From Acidobacteriota bacterium (lineage in GTDB: Bacteria > Acidobacteriota > Terriglobia > Acidiferrales > UBA7541): a stretch of DNA of 64,000 nt. Below the pieces are notes generated by a model. That model searched no databases. It worked only from the letters and a program-made list of their open reading frames with translations, and was not told the DNA's origin. Location of the stretch: contig JAKBLM010000005.1 in assembly GCA_021832085.1 (NCBI GenBank), positions 1 through 64,000 on the forward strand, given 5' to 3'. The translations under genes and the position numbers were made by a program. Positions within the stretch are counted from its first letter, which is position 1; each line of letters starts with the position of its first letter. Positions 1 through 8,945 of this stretch are shown in pieces.

Positions 1-30
1 ACACTCTGTCGTGGTATTGTGGCTCAAGCG

Positions 31-95
31 AAAGCCTCCCTGTGGTCTGAAAAACCGCGTGCACAACGGTTTTTTACCATGAGGAGGCTTTTCGT
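31..95. repeat. nested inverted repeats, possible terminator
   Basis: An outer inverted repeat (AAAGCCTCC at 31-39, GGAGGCTTT near 84-92) encloses an inner one (AAAAACCG at about 50-57 and CGGTTTTT at 68-75). The inner arm on the plus strand ends in a T run, as in an intrinsic terminator for a gene entering from the left. It lies just beyond the 3' end of the minus-strand AsmA gene, so it could also stop that transcript. Function is inferred from shape only. Confidence 0.4.
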
Positions 96-122
96 GTTTA
101 AGGAATTCGAGAATTATTCAGG

Positions 123-2342
123 TTAGGGGTGTGGTTGGCCGCTGGTTTTCTTCTTTTTCTTCTTGCCGAACAGTTTCATAAGCTGTTGGACTGGATTTGT
201 CTGCGGCTGTTGTTGCTGCTGAGTTTGATTAGCGCCTTTTTTGCCCAGCAAGCCTCCCAAAAGTCCGGATACTCCAGCCAGTGGGTTGCTGCTGTTCGGA
301 ACCAGTCCTTTTAGTTTCATCTGAGCAATCTTTTGCAGGTCCGGAGCAAAGGTCGGTTTCTGAAAGGTTCCCCTAACGATGGCGGGAATCACCAACTCTC
401 CTTGATTATTTGCCAATGCGGTGCTCAAGTATCCCCCAACCCCGGTACCCCCGACCCGCTGACTGAAGTCCTTCGAGAGGACTGCTGTCACACGCAGATC
501 CAATGCTTGATTCACCAGATTGGCTGTCCCGGATGCGCCTACGTTTCCGATGCCCAGCTGCGCCAGCAGATTGTTTGTTTGGGCGACGCCGTTTTTCACG
601 AGAACATCGCCGGTCATGCGGGAGATATTCGTATATCCCTGGTTCTTTTGGTTTGACTTCAGGAATCCCCCGATCGAAGCCAGTTGGTAATCGATATCTA
701 TTCCGTTATAGCGGACATTGTTCAAATCAAGACCGATGGACCCGTTCAAGGCCCTCACCACTGCGGCGGAGGTCAAAGTCTGCAGCGGACCCATGGCCCG
801 CATGTTCATGTTGAGCTTGCCCGCGCCGCTGACGTTATCGAGTGCGGTGACGCCGTATGCCTTGGCCATCGATAAAACGTCGGGAAGGTTGGCGCCGGAG
901 GCGCGTAGCGTCGCATCCACCAGCGGCGACTTCGCCATGTATTGCCGCAAGGCGAATTGAGCCGCAACGGTCGTACCGCCTGAGGAAACGTTGAAACTGT
1001 CGGAGCGAATCTCTGCCGGTGTAAGGACCATGTTGATGGATTTCACTTGCACGGGTTGAGAAATACTCTTGCCGGTGATCTGAAGGTTCTGACCCGAAAC
1101 CGACCCGCTCAGCGCTGGCTTGTCAGCGGCGCCTTGCGCCTGCAGGTTGGCGCTGATGTTCCCGGTCACGGACGCATCCGGAGGCAGGGCGATGCCGGAG
1201 ACGGCAGCCAGTTTGGCGGCTTCGGCAATCGAAACATTATCAGCCCTCAATTGGAGATTGATTTGCACGGGGGTTGGTTTGGTGTCCGCCGTTCCGTTGA
1301 TCAAAACTGGCATTGTCCCCAGGGTCAAGGTCGTATTGCGGATCGTGACCAGGTCGGTGGACACATCATCGTTGATGTCGTAGTCCGCCGTGATCGGGTA
1401 GCCAAGTGCCCGGCCATTGAGTCGGGCGTTCTGGAGGCTGATCTTTCCGTTCGCGGCAAGCGTGCCCGATGTGCTGCTGATTTTTGTCTGCCCGGACAGT
1501 ACGCCATCCATGCTGGCCAGTGCTGGAGAATCGAGAAATTTTCTGAGGGCCGCAATTTCTACCTGCTTCAGGTCAAGGGTTCCGCGAACCGGGGTAGCTG
1601 CAGGCTGGTTTCTCACAACCGGTCCGGCCTGCCCTTGAAACCGGATCTCCTCTGTCCCCTCACCCGGAAGGTGGGCCGCCACATCGAACGAAAACGGTCT
1701 GTCCATAGCGAAATCCCGAACGCTCGCGCTGATATGGTCATACACCGTCCTTGGCTTATTGGCCTGCAGATCGGTGACAGCTACCTCACCATCCGAGATG
1801 GTGAGATTGGCCAGCGAAAACGCATAGCCCTTTTGAGCGCTCGACCCGGAAGGCGAACCCGCTGGGGAGACACGGCCCTTCGGTCCTTCGGTTTGTGACT
1901 GTGCCCCCGTGGAAGTCGAAGAAGTGCGACCGCCCTGATTGCCCTGTTGCGAAGCTTCTCCCAAGGTCGAGAAATTCCACACGCCTTGCTGACTTTTGAC
2001 GAGTTGCACGACTGGTCGTTGCAAAGCCAGAGACTCAATCTCGACGTTGCCACTGAACAGTGGAATCACTCGGACCGTCACATCCAGCTGTGTCGCCTGC
2101 ACGAACGGCTTTTTCGTGGCAAAGGCAGGATCGTCGGCAATGGCCAAATTCTGCACGCTGATTCGCAGGGGGATCAGATTCAAATGCATCTCTCCCAACG
2201 TAACCTTGCGATCCAGGCTCTGTTCGAGCTGTGACTGAATCGCACCACGGTAACGGTTCACGTTGAAGGTCGCTAGGAATACTGCCGCAGCCACGATTAC
2301 CACGGCCAACACGACTGCCACAATCACGCCGACTCTACGCAT
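123..2342 (-). CDS. AsmA family envelope protein
   Basis: A 739-residue protein with one N-terminal membrane segment (about residues 5-25) followed by an AsmA-type start (FNVNRYRGAIQSQLEQSLDRK). The long beta-rich repeats and a C-terminal AsmA-like region (about 480-660) match AsmA/TamB-like inner-membrane-anchored periplasmic proteins, which take part in outer-membrane lipid homeostasis. Two low-complexity parts stand out: a Ser/Thr/Gly/Gln linker at about 130-170 and a Gln-rich then Lys-rich tail (six lysines in a row near the C-terminus). The start ATG has a GGAGG ribosome site 5-6 bases upstream. It has no neighbour in operon distance. Family assignment is firm, the specific role is not known. 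Confidence 0.85.
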   Translation of the reverse strand: MRRVGVIVAVVLAVVIVAAAVFLATFNVNRYRGAIQSQLEQSLDRKVTLGEMHLNLIPLRISVQNLAIADDPAFATKKPFVQATQLDVTVRVIPLFSGNVEIESLALQRPVVQLVKSQQGVWNFSTLGEASQQGNQGGRTSSTSTGAQSQTEGPKGRVSPAGSPSGSSAQKGYAFSLANLTISDGEVAVTDLQANKPRTVYDHISASVRDFAMDRPFSFDVAAHLPGEGTEEIRFQGQAGPVVRNQPAATPVRGTLDLKQVEIAALRKFLDSPALASMDGVLSGQTKISSTSGTLAANGKISLQNARLNGRALGYPITADYDINDDVSTDLVTIRNTTLTLGTMPVLINGTADTKPTPVQINLQLRADNVSIAEAAKLAAVSGIALPPDASVTGNISANLQAQGAADKPALSGSVSGQNLQITGKSISQPVQVKSINMVLTPAEIRSDSFNVSSGGTTVAAQFALRQYMAKSPLVDATLRASGANLPDVLSMAKAYGVTALDNVSGAGKLNMNMRAMGPLQTLTSAAVVRALNGSIGLDLNNVRYNGIDIDYQLASIGGFLKSNQKNQGYTNISRMTGDVLVKNGVAQTNNLLAQLGIGNVGASGTANLVNQALDLRVTAVLSKDFSQRVGGTGVGGYLSTALANNQGELVIPAIVRGTFQKPTFAPDLQKIAQMKLKGLVPNSSNPLAGVSGLLGGLLGKKGANQTQQQQQPQTNPVQQLMKLFGKKKKKKTSGQPHP

Positions 2343-2735
2343 GGCGAACCTCCAACGGGGATTTCCATTGTGGATTCCAGATCTTCTGGCAGCATACCCC
2401 CGGCGGTCTTTGGGGGCAATGACTGGATCGGCCTTCGGCGTGGAGGGCCGCCGCGTTGTCGCATGGGCCAGTATTGAACGCTTCCTGGAATACTCGAACC
2501 CGAGACGGTCTGCGTTTCGGCCGATTCCTCAAGCACCTACTCTTTCGCTGTCTCTCGTGCCGCTGAAATCCGATCCGCTCTCCGTCGCACCCGGCTCAGC
2601 GGATCTCCGAATGTCCTGGGCATCGGCAATTCCGAGGCCTTTCGTCCCCACAAAACGCTACCGCTTTGTTCGCCGCGATTCCGCCACCCCGGCCCTGTTT
2701 TTACACGGATGGCATGAGCACCGCGAAATCAGTTC
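2343..2735. other. intergenic stretch, no gene seen
   Basis: 393 bases between the AsmA gene and the alpha/beta hydrolase gene, both on the minus strand. Short open frames exist in several phases, but none has a ribosome site or recognisable protein. It must hold the promoter of the AsmA gene; I could not pick a convincing -35/-10 pair. Confidence 0.6.
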
Positions 2736-3563
2736 CTACAGTCCCTTGATGAAAGCCGCCAAGGCGGCATTGAACTTCTGCGGCCGTTCATAAAAGAGGA
2801 TGTGGCCTGCATCATCGAAGGGGACAAGCGTCGCGTGCTGTGCCTGGTCGGCAATGGCTCGCCCCATCGCGATTCCGTTGCGGAAAATCTCCGAGTTGGC
2901 GGCAAAAACGATGACGGGAACCTCTATCAAGGGCAGTGTCTCGGTGAAATCGCTCATCACGTAATCGGAGTAAATGGCTTCGGCGACCCAAGCTGGTGTT
3001 TTCATCAGCTCCGCTACAACCCAATCCGCATCCGTCTCCGAAGGCTTTTCCTTGAACATCCTCGCGGTGAAACCGAGGCAAAACTTCCTGGGATCTGCGG
3101 TATAAGCGGCAAACGTTGCATGCATGCCGTCGTAGTTATAGTGCTTGAGTGTGTGGCTATTCCAGTCCGCCGGGTTGAAGGGGAAAGGAGTAGTATCGAC
3201 CAATCCCAGCGCCTTGAGACGGCTATCTCTACCGTATTGCTGATAATAGGAAAGAACTACCGGCCCGCCCAGGGACCAGCCCACCAAAAGAGCGTCTTTG
3301 AGCCCCAAGTGTTCTAAAACTTCCCGCACATCGCGCGCGTACTGTCCAATGGTGTGGCCAGCCAGCGTCTTGGAGGAGTTTCCATGGCCCCGCAGATCCA
3401 TGCTCACCACCCGGAACTCGCTTGCGAGACCAGGGAAATTCTTCTGCCAGAACTTGGACGAGCACATCCAGCCGTGAACGAGCAGGATCGGCTGGCCCTC
3501 TCCATGATCCTCGTAGTAGATCTTGGCGCCGTCTTCTGTTTCCAGATAATCCCCTGCACTCAT
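2736..3563 (-). CDS. alpha/beta-fold hydrolase
   Basis: A 275-residue serine hydrolase of the alpha/beta fold. The oxyanion region (LLVHGWMCSSKFW, about residues 27-39), the nucleophile elbow GWSLGG (Ser about 97) and the late histidine (DDAGHILFYE, about 252) are all present, so the catalytic triad looks intact. The size and the DLRGHGNS motif resemble non-heme chloroperoxidase/esterase-type members, for which substrate cannot be read from sequence. I chose the ATG at 3563; a TTG two codons upstream is possible. It is 163 bases downstream of the siroheme gene on the same strand, so it may be read from the same transcript, but nothing links it to sulfur metabolism. Confidence 0.85.
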   Translation of the reverse strand: MSAGDYLETEDGAKIYYEDHGEGQPILLVHGWMCSSKFWQKNFPGLASEFRVVSMDLRGHGNSSKTLAGHTIGQYARDVREVLEHLGLKDALLVGWSLGGPVVLSYYQQYGRDSRLKALGLVDTTPFPFNPADWNSHTLKHYNYDGMHATFAAYTADPRKFCLGFTARMFKEKPSETDADWVVAELMKTPAWVAEAIYSDYVMSDFTETLPLIEVPVIVFAANSEIFRNGIAMGRAIADQAQHATLVPFDDAGHILFYERPQKFNAALAAFIKGL

Positions 3564-3726
3564 GGGCAACTGACCCGCCGCATTCAGCTATAACCCAACT
3601 TGCCAAAGTCAAACGAAGCCGAAACTATCGATCTACGGATGTCACTGAATTGCTGCCAAACGTGGCCCGAGAGAGGCCGCCGCAACTATTGCTCCGCGCC
3701 TTCTGCTGCGATGCGCGGGAAACGCC

Positions 3727-4524
3727 TCAGCTCGTGTCAACCACTCCGGCGAAGAGCCGGCTGTGCTCGAACCAGTTCAGTTTCTCGGACAGGCGGGCAA
3801 CTTCGCCGACCACAACGAGCAACGGCGCCTGCAGCCCGTTGCGTTTAACCTCGGCCTCGATCGTTTCCAGCGTGGCGACGACTGTGGCCTGGTTCTCCTC
3901 GCTTACGTGACTTACTGCCGCGACCGGACGGCTGGCCGGCAAGCCGGCCTCGACGAGCGCGGCGGCAATCTCGCCGAGCCACGTGGCGCCCATAAAGATG
4001 ACCAACGTATCGACGCGCGTCGCCAGCCCGATCCAGCCGAGGTCGGCCGAAGCGCCGCAGCGCGCGCTGTGTGCGGTGACGAAGGCGACCGACGACGAAA
4101 CGTCGCGGTGGGTGAGCGGGACGCCCGCGTAACTCGCGGCGCCGAGCGCGGCCGAGACGCCGGGGATAATTTCGAAGTCGATTCCGGCGTCCACGCAGGC
4201 CAGTGCTTCTTCGCCGCCGCGGCCGAAGACCAGCGGGTCGCCGCCCTTCAGCCGCACCACTGTCTTGCCTTCGAGCGCCTTCGCAACGATCAGCCGGTTG
4301 ATCTCGTCCTGCCGCATTGTATGTTTCCCGCAGCGCTTGCCTACATAGATTCGCTCGGCGTGCAGCGGTGTGCGGTCGAGCAGCTTCACGCTGACCAGCG
4401 CGTCGTAGAGCACCACGTCGGCCGCGCGCAAGGCCTCCAGTGCGCGCAAGGTGATCAGGTCTTCGGCTCCGGGACCGGCCCCGACGATCAATGCCTTCCC
4501 CCGATGGTTTTCCGGCGTGCTCAT
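3727..4524 (-). CDS. cobA: uroporphyrinogen-III C-methyltransferase
   Basis: A 265-residue SUMT that makes precorrin-2 from uroporphyrinogen III with two SAM, the first committed step to siroheme and cobalamin. The N-terminal GAGPGAEDLITLRA, the central LKGGDPLVFGRGGEE and the later VTAHSA motif are diagnostic. A longer open frame extends upstream, but the ATG at 4524 gives the familiar N-terminus and its first bases form an ATGA overlap with the stop of the preceding CysG-N gene, so the two are translationally coupled. Its place at the end of the sulfate-reduction island fits a role in supplying siroheme to DsrAB. The same product is also called sumT or cysG-C in fused forms. Confidence 0.93.
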   Translation of the reverse strand: MSTPENHRGKALIVGAGPGAEDLITLRALEALRAADVVLYDALVSVKLLDRTPLHAERIYVGKRCGKHTMRQDEINRLIVAKALEGKTVVRLKGGDPLVFGRGGEEALACVDAGIDFEIIPGVSAALGAASYAGVPLTHRDVSSSVAFVTAHSARCGASADLGWIGLATRVDTLVIFMGATWLGEIAAALVEAGLPASRPVAAVSHVSEENQATVVATLETIEAEVKRNGLQAPLLVVVGEVARLSEKLNWFEHSRLFAGVVDTS

Positions 4525-5099
4525 TTTTTCCACACCCCTTCCAGGAAGTCGTTCAGAAGTCTCTTTTGTTCTTCGAGATCGTGGGGAATCTCGAATTTCA
4601 ATCGGGAGCGAAGGAGCGAGAGCACTTGGGTCAGGTCTTCGGCATTTTCCGGCAATGCCGCTTCGAGCCATTCGCGAAGCCGGCCGGCGAGAAACGGGCT
4701 TTGTCCACTGGTGCCGATCGCAATCGTCAGATCGCCGCGGTGCACGACGGCCGGCGTATAGAAAGTCGAAAGCTCCGGATTATCGACGACGTTCAGCAGT
4801 GCGCCCTGCCGCTCGGCCAGCCGCGCCACGCCGGCCTGCACCGCGGGATCGCCGGTAGCCGCGATCACGACGAAGTAGCGGCCGGAAACTTTGCCTGGCT
4901 GGAACGCATGCCGAAACAGCTGGACTGAGCCATCCTTGGCCCAGGCTTCGATTTCGGCGCTTACCTCGGGAGCGGTCACGGTGACGCGGGCGCCCGCCCG
5001 CAGCAGTTGCTCGACGCGCAGCGTGGCGATGGTGCCGCCGCCGACAACCAGGGCCCGCCGGCCCTTCAACTTCAGAAATACCGGGAAGAGCGCATTCAT
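4521..5099 (-). CDS. precorrin-2 dehydrogenase/ferrochelatase (CysG-N type)
   Basis: A 192-residue protein matching the N-terminal half of CysG, also known as Met8p or SirC. It has an N-terminal NAD-binding motif (VVGGGTIATLRVEQLL, about residues 19-34), the ATGDPAVQ segment and the NVVDNPELSTFYTPA signature. The family oxidises precorrin-2 to sirohydrochlorin, and many members also insert iron; whether this one chelates iron cannot be told from sequence, but no separate chelatase is visible here. The ribosome site GAGGCAAGCG precedes the ATG. It overlaps cobA by 4 bases, so together they form a minimal siroheme module next to the dsr genes. Confidence 0.9.
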   Translation of the reverse strand: MNALFPVFLKLKGRRALVVGGGTIATLRVEQLLRAGARVTVTAPEVSAEIEAWAKDGSVQLFRHAFQPGKVSGRYFVVIAATGDPAVQAGVARLAERQGALLNVVDNPELSTFYTPAVVHRGDLTIAIGTSGQSPFLAGRLREWLEAALPENAEDLTQVLSLLRSRLKFEIPHDLEEQKRLLNDFLEGVWKK

Positions 5100-5196
5100 C
5101 GCTTGCCTCGGTGCAGGTGACAGTCAGGCCGCTCCTGCGCGCCCGAAACCGTGAGCCGCTCGCGCCCCTCCGAGTCGGCGGCTCCGGCCCGGCGCG

Positions 5197-5550
5197 TCAA
5201 TACGAATGGGTACCCAACACCACCTTCACGCCAAATTTGCTCTCGAGCATCGGCTTGAGTTCGTCGAAATCGATGGGGCACTGGGCGGTTTCCATGGCCA
5301 TCTTCATGCACGTGCCCAAGTGCACGACATCGATGCCGCTACCGAGGCGGCCGAGCACCTCCTCGAGCAGCTTCACGCGGGGCACCACCAGTCCGGGGCA
5401 ATCGCCGCAGTTTGTCATGGCCACCAGTTCGATATCGTCGTGGCGGGCAAATTCGGCGCTCTTTTCGGTCATCGCCTTGTAACATTTGGCGCAGGCGATA
5501 CAGGAATAATCCTGGATGCGTTTGCAGTAGATAATCGCGATCTTGGCCAA
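5197..5550 (-). CDS. CGGC-domain protein
   Basis: A 117-residue cysteine-rich protein. The N-terminus (KIAIIYCKRIQDYSCIACAKC) and the central CGDCPG motif match the CGGC domain family, small presumed metal-binding proteins of unknown function seen mostly in anaerobes. Eight cysteines lie in this short chain. I set the start at a TTG (5550) because it is preceded by a very strong GAGGAGG site at 5 bases' spacing; an upstream frame extension to 5613 has no such site and looks non-coding. It sits between the siroheme genes and a kinase-like gene on the same strand, inside the sulfur island. A role in metal or sulfur handling is a guess. Confidence 0.75.
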   Translation of the reverse strand: MAKIAIIYCKRIQDYSCIACAKCYKAMTEKSAEFARHDDIELVAMTNCGDCPGLVVPRVKLLEEVLGRLGSGIDVVHLGTCMKMAMETAQCPIDFDELKPMLESKFGVKVVLGTHSY

Positions 5551-5643
5551 GCTATCCTCCTCAGCCGGCGACGCCGGGGAAAGCGGCGCGCGCCGTTCGG
5601 CCACGCGCGGCACGGCTCTCCAGCGGCGCCGCCTCTTCCGGAC

Positions 5644-6480
5644 TCAGTCCGGGAATTCCGGGAAGCGTCTCACACTCACCCGCACGTTCTTCACGCCTTC
5701 CACCGTGCGGGCGATCAGCCGGATGTCTTCCTCGCTGGGCCCGGCCTTGCGCACCAGCAGTCCGCCCGTAGCGACTTCGGCGAGCACCTCGACCTCGTCG
5801 TTGTCGGCCCGCACATCGAAGGTAGTGGCCCGGGAGCGGGCATTGGCGGCGAGCGCGACTTTCACCCGGCAGGCCAGGGCATAGTCCCGTAGCTGTTTCC
5901 TCACCTCCTCGGTGGTGGCGTAGGAGGGCAGCCGGACAACGGTGCGGATCATTGCGCAGGCGGTTTCGATGGTGATGTTTCCGAGATTGATCACCAGGTC
6001 GTAATTCTTCGGATCGCGCCAGTCCAGCCCGTAAACGAATTTCGTCCACCGGACCCGTTCTTCGTCCATCAAACTGATGTATTCCTTCGCGGCCGAATAA
6101 TCGAGTTCCTTGCGCTTCATCACCTCGCGGATGCGCATCGAAAGCGGAGCGATCAGCCGGACGCGCAGCACGTTGGGAACGCCTTTCAGCAGCAGGTGTC
6201 CCGCATGCCCGTGATACACCAGGTCGCCGCCCACGCACGCGTCGACGAGCGCCGATTGCAACGCGAGCAAATAGAGCCGGCGGTCCGACGTAAGCCGTTC
6301 CCACAGCCTCGCGCTTCTCTCGATCTTGCCGCGCAGCGTCTCTTCTGGAACACCCAACTTTTCCGCCGCTTTCACGAGGACCTCTCGCGAGAGCGATGGA
6401 TAGCCCAAATGCTTTTCCAGACATTCGGCAAGGGCCATGCCGCCGCTCATGGAGCCGCGCGAGATGGTGATTATTGCCAT
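5644..6480 (-). CDS. cytidylate-kinase-like protein (copy 1)
   Basis: A 278-residue member of the cytidylate-kinase-like family. The N-terminus (MAIITISRGSMSGGMALAEC) aligns with the family's P-loop region, but the usual Lys-Ser/Thr of a Walker A motif is absent (GSMSGGMA). A YHGHAGHLLL segment (about residue 90) and a RFDNAE-like core of Arg/Lys residues follow. The last 60 residues (SEEDIRLIARTVEGV) resemble half a BON domain, suggesting a regulatory tail. The ATG at 6480 has an AAGGAAG site; the longer open frame upstream lacks one. A close paralogue lies at 8034-8873. Substrate is unknown; a cytidylate kinase activity should not be assumed. Confidence 0.75.
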   Translation of the reverse strand: MAIITISRGSMSGGMALAECLEKHLGYPSLSREVLVKAAEKLGVPEETLRGKIERSARLWERLTSDRRLYLLALQSALVDACVGGDLVYHGHAGHLLLKGVPNVLRVRLIAPLSMRIREVMKRKELDYSAAKEYISLMDEERVRWTKFVYGLDWRDPKNYDLVINLGNITIETACAMIRTVVRLPSYATTEEVRKQLRDYALACRVKVALAANARSRATTFDVRADNDEVEVLAEVATGGLLVRKAGPSEEDIRLIARTVEGVKNVRVSVRRFPEFPD

Positions 6481-6586
6481 GAAAGGCTTCCTTTCTTTCC
6501 CCCGTTTGTGGTGCAGCCAGAGTCGGCAGCGTGATGGGAAGCACACGCTTCGCCGTCAGAAATCAGTCCCGAAAACCAGACCGCCA

Positions 6587-7423
6587 TCAGAGCCTTCCCG
6601 TCAAACCGCTGTAAATCATCTCTACCGCCATGACGAAGATGACAAGACTGAAAAATATACGCAGCGGCTTGGTCGGAACCCGCATGAGCAGTTTTGCGCC
6701 GATGAAGGCCCCTCCCAGCACTCCCAGCATCACCGGCATTGTCAAACCGGGGTCGATAAAGCCCGCGTGCAGGTAAATGCCCGCACTCGCGGCTGCGGTG
6801 ATGCCAATCATGAAGTTGCTGGTGGTGGTCGAAACCTTGTAGGGCAGGCGCATCAGCTGGTCCATTGCCAACACCTTCACAGCCCCCGAGCCGATGCCGA
6901 GCAGCCCTGAAAGCGTGCCCGCAGCCAGCATCAGCGAAAACCCGCCTGATACATTGTATACCCGATACCCCTTCCACCCGCCTGCAGTCGGGTAGCTGCC
7001 TTCCAGGCGCAGCTGTTTGGCAAGCCGAGCCGACGGACGCGGCGATTCCGCCTCTTCCTTCCGCCGCAGCGAAAGGTATGACGAGTAGAGAAGAACCAAG
7101 CCGAAAATGATCGCGATCGTTGTCCCGTGAAGCAGTCCTGCAATGATCGCCCCCACGATCGCCCCGGCCGTAGCCGCCATCTGGAGGAACATGCCAATCC
7201 GCAGGTTGGTGTAGCCCTCGGTGAGGTACGCGGACGCGGCGCCGGAAGACGTCGCAATCACCGAGATCAGCGACGTACCCACGGCATACCGCACGCTGAC
7301 GTGAAAAAGCAGCACCAGCATCGGGACGAGCAGCACCCCTCCGCCCAGCCCCGTTAACGAACCAATCAAGCCGGCGAATAGCGAGCCCACCAGTAAGCAC
7401 AGGCCAAAAATCGTATTGACCAT
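6587..7423 (-). CDS. TauE/SafE family sulfite exporter
   Basis: A 278-residue integral membrane protein with about seven or eight hydrophobic helices. The repeat motif pair GGGVLLVPMLVLLFH and GIGSGAVKVLAMD, and the conserved STTTSNFMIGITAA, identify the TauE/SafE (TSUP) family that moves sulfite, sulfoacetate, sulfate or other organosulfur anions. The ATG at 7423 follows a GAGGTAAACCAGA ribosome site. It is one of three intact paralogues in the sulfur island (others at 9317 and 10188), with a decayed copy directly upstream. The exact substrate and direction cannot be read; uptake of sulfate or export of sulfite are both plausible. Confidence 0.88.
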   Translation of the reverse strand: MVNTIFGLCLLVGSLFAGLIGSLTGLGGGVLLVPMLVLLFHVSVRYAVGTSLISVIATSSGAASAYLTEGYTNLRIGMFLQMAATAGAIVGAIIAGLLHGTTIAIIFGLVLLYSSYLSLRRKEEAESPRPSARLAKQLRLEGSYPTAGGWKGYRVYNVSGGFSLMLAAGTLSGLLGIGSGAVKVLAMDQLMRLPYKVSTTTSNFMIGITAAASAGIYLHAGFIDPGLTMPVMLGVLGGAFIGAKLLMRVPTKPLRIFFSLVIFVMAVEMIYSGLTGRL

Positions 7424-7452
7424 TCTGGTTTACCTCAAAACCTCGCCACTGT

Positions 7453-7792
7453 TCATTTCTCCATCTCGATGAAGCCCTTACCGAAGTAAATGCCGGAGCT
7501 CGCGGCGGCCGTGATTCCGATCATGAAGCTGCTTGTCGTGGTCGTCCCGCTGCAGGGCAGTCACATGATTTAGTCCATAGGTATACCGCTCGCGAATGTA
7601 GGCAACTGCCCCGCCGGACGAGATGGCGATCACCGAGACGAGTGACGCGTTCACGGCATGGTGCGGGTTGACGTGGAAGAGCAGAATCAGCTTCGGCGAC
7701 AGAATGATTCCACCTCCCATGCCGACAAGCGCCCCGACCGAGCGGGCCAGCAAGGAACCTGCGAGGATGCACAGGGTAAAAAACCACGTCAT
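7453..7792 (-). pseudogene. TauE/SafE pseudogene, internally deleted
   Basis: The first about 74 residues (MTWFFTLCILAGSLLA... with GMGGGIILSPKLILLFH) are a normal TauE N-terminus. The reading frame then jumps: in a different phase the next bases encode TTTSSFMIGITAAASSGIY, which belongs about 140 residues later in the intact paralogues, and that phase ends at a TGA at 7453-7455. So the copy has lost its middle and C-terminus and is frameshifted. It sits between the two cytidylate-kinase-like genes and directly upstream of an intact TauE gene, which suggests tandem duplication followed by decay. A sequencing error would explain the shift but not the missing middle. Confidence 0.85.
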
Positions 7793-8033
7793 CGTTCATC
7801 CCCCTGGCCCGCCGCGTCCCGCGCGCCGGAGCGGGCGAGTGAAGCGCACCACGCTTCGCCTCGCGGCTAGCCGCGACCGAGACTCCACCAAGGCTCGCGC
7901 GCTGCCCCGCACGATAGGCATGCCCGCGCCGGCTTTGGTCGGCTGGAGTCCCGGCCGCGCTCGTAGCGCACCGCGATTCCCCCTCAGGGGAACTCGCGCC
8001 CCGCTTTGCCGGAGCTTGGGCGACCGGCGCGAC

Positions 8034-8873
8034 TCATGCGACTTTGCCGTGCCTGCCTGACTCACGCAGGCGCAGCGTGAGTTCCCGAACTCCCTCCACC
8101 GTCATTGCCGTCCGCTGGATCAACTCCTCGGGGAATCCCGATGGGCCGGCTTTCCATGCCCCGGGAGCCCGGTGCCAGTCGACCTCGACCTTGCCCGCGT
8201 CCGCGCGCACCTCGAAGCGGATCCCGCGCAGCGCAGGTTCGTTCGCCAGCGCCAGCTGTACCCGGCAGGCGAGCGCGAAATTGCGGAGTCCTTCGAGCAC
8301 GGCCGGAGTGGTTTGATAGGCGGGCAGTTTCACCACGTGCGACACCATCTCGCATGCCGTGTCCATGCTCACGTTCTGCAGGTTGATCACCAGGTCGTAG
8401 TTCTTCGGATCCCGCCAGTCGGCCCCATAGACGAACTTCGTCCATTCGACCCGTTCCTGGTCCACGTTCCGGATATATTCGCGCGCGGCGGCCGGATCGA
8501 GCGCCTGGCGCTCGACCAGGGTACGGATCCGCACCGAGCGCGGCGCGATCAGACGTACGCGCAAAAGCGTGGGCAGGCCTTTCAGCAGGAACTGGCCGGC
8601 GTGGCCGTGATAGACCAGGTCGCCCGAAAGGCAGTGATCGGCCAGAGCCGATTGCAGGCCATAGAGGAAGAGGCTGCGCTCCTCGCGCAGGCTCTCGAAA
8701 CTCTCGCAGCTCTGGATGTTCTTTCGCAAGACGTCTTCGGGCACGCCGAGCCTCGCGGCGGCCTCCACGAGCACCTCACGGGCGAGCACCGGATAGCCCA
8801 GGCTTGTCCCCAGGCAACGGGCAAAAGCGGCTCCTCCGCTCATTGACCCTCGTGAAATGGTAACGATCGCCAT
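8034..8873 (-). CDS. cytidylate-kinase-like protein (copy 2)
   Basis: A 279-residue paralogue of the protein at 5644-6480, with the same plan: MAIVTISRGSMSGGAAFARC at the N-terminus, YHGHAGQFLLKGLPTLLRV in the middle, WTKFVYGADWRDPKNYDLVI about two thirds along, and a C-terminal segment ending VEGVRELTLRLRE that resembles part of a BON domain. As in copy 1, the P-loop Lys is missing. The ATG at 8873 has an AAGGAGGT site at 7 bases; GTG and TTG codons just upstream are too close to that site. It lies downstream of a TauE-DUF1634 pair, as copy 1 lies downstream of a TauE gene, so the kinase-like/TauE association occurs twice. Confidence 0.75.
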   Translation of the reverse strand: MAIVTISRGSMSGGAAFARCLGTSLGYPVLAREVLVEAAARLGVPEDVLRKNIQSCESFESLREERSLFLYGLQSALADHCLSGDLVYHGHAGQFLLKGLPTLLRVRLIAPRSVRIRTLVERQALDPAAAREYIRNVDQERVEWTKFVYGADWRDPKNYDLVINLQNVSMDTACEMVSHVVKLPAYQTTPAVLEGLRNFALACRVQLALANEPALRGIRFEVRADAGKVEVDWHRAPGAWKAGPSGFPEELIQRTAMTVEGVRELTLRLRESGRHGKVA

Positions 8874-8945
8874 AACCAACACCTCCTTAGGGCCGACGAA
8901 CAGCCCCAGGGTCCGCTTCGCTAAAATGCCGAAGACCGGGTGTGT

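Noticed and set aside
2486..2510. tRNA T-arm-like CTCGAACCCGAG
   Set aside because: Only a short hairpin; no other tRNA arms around it.
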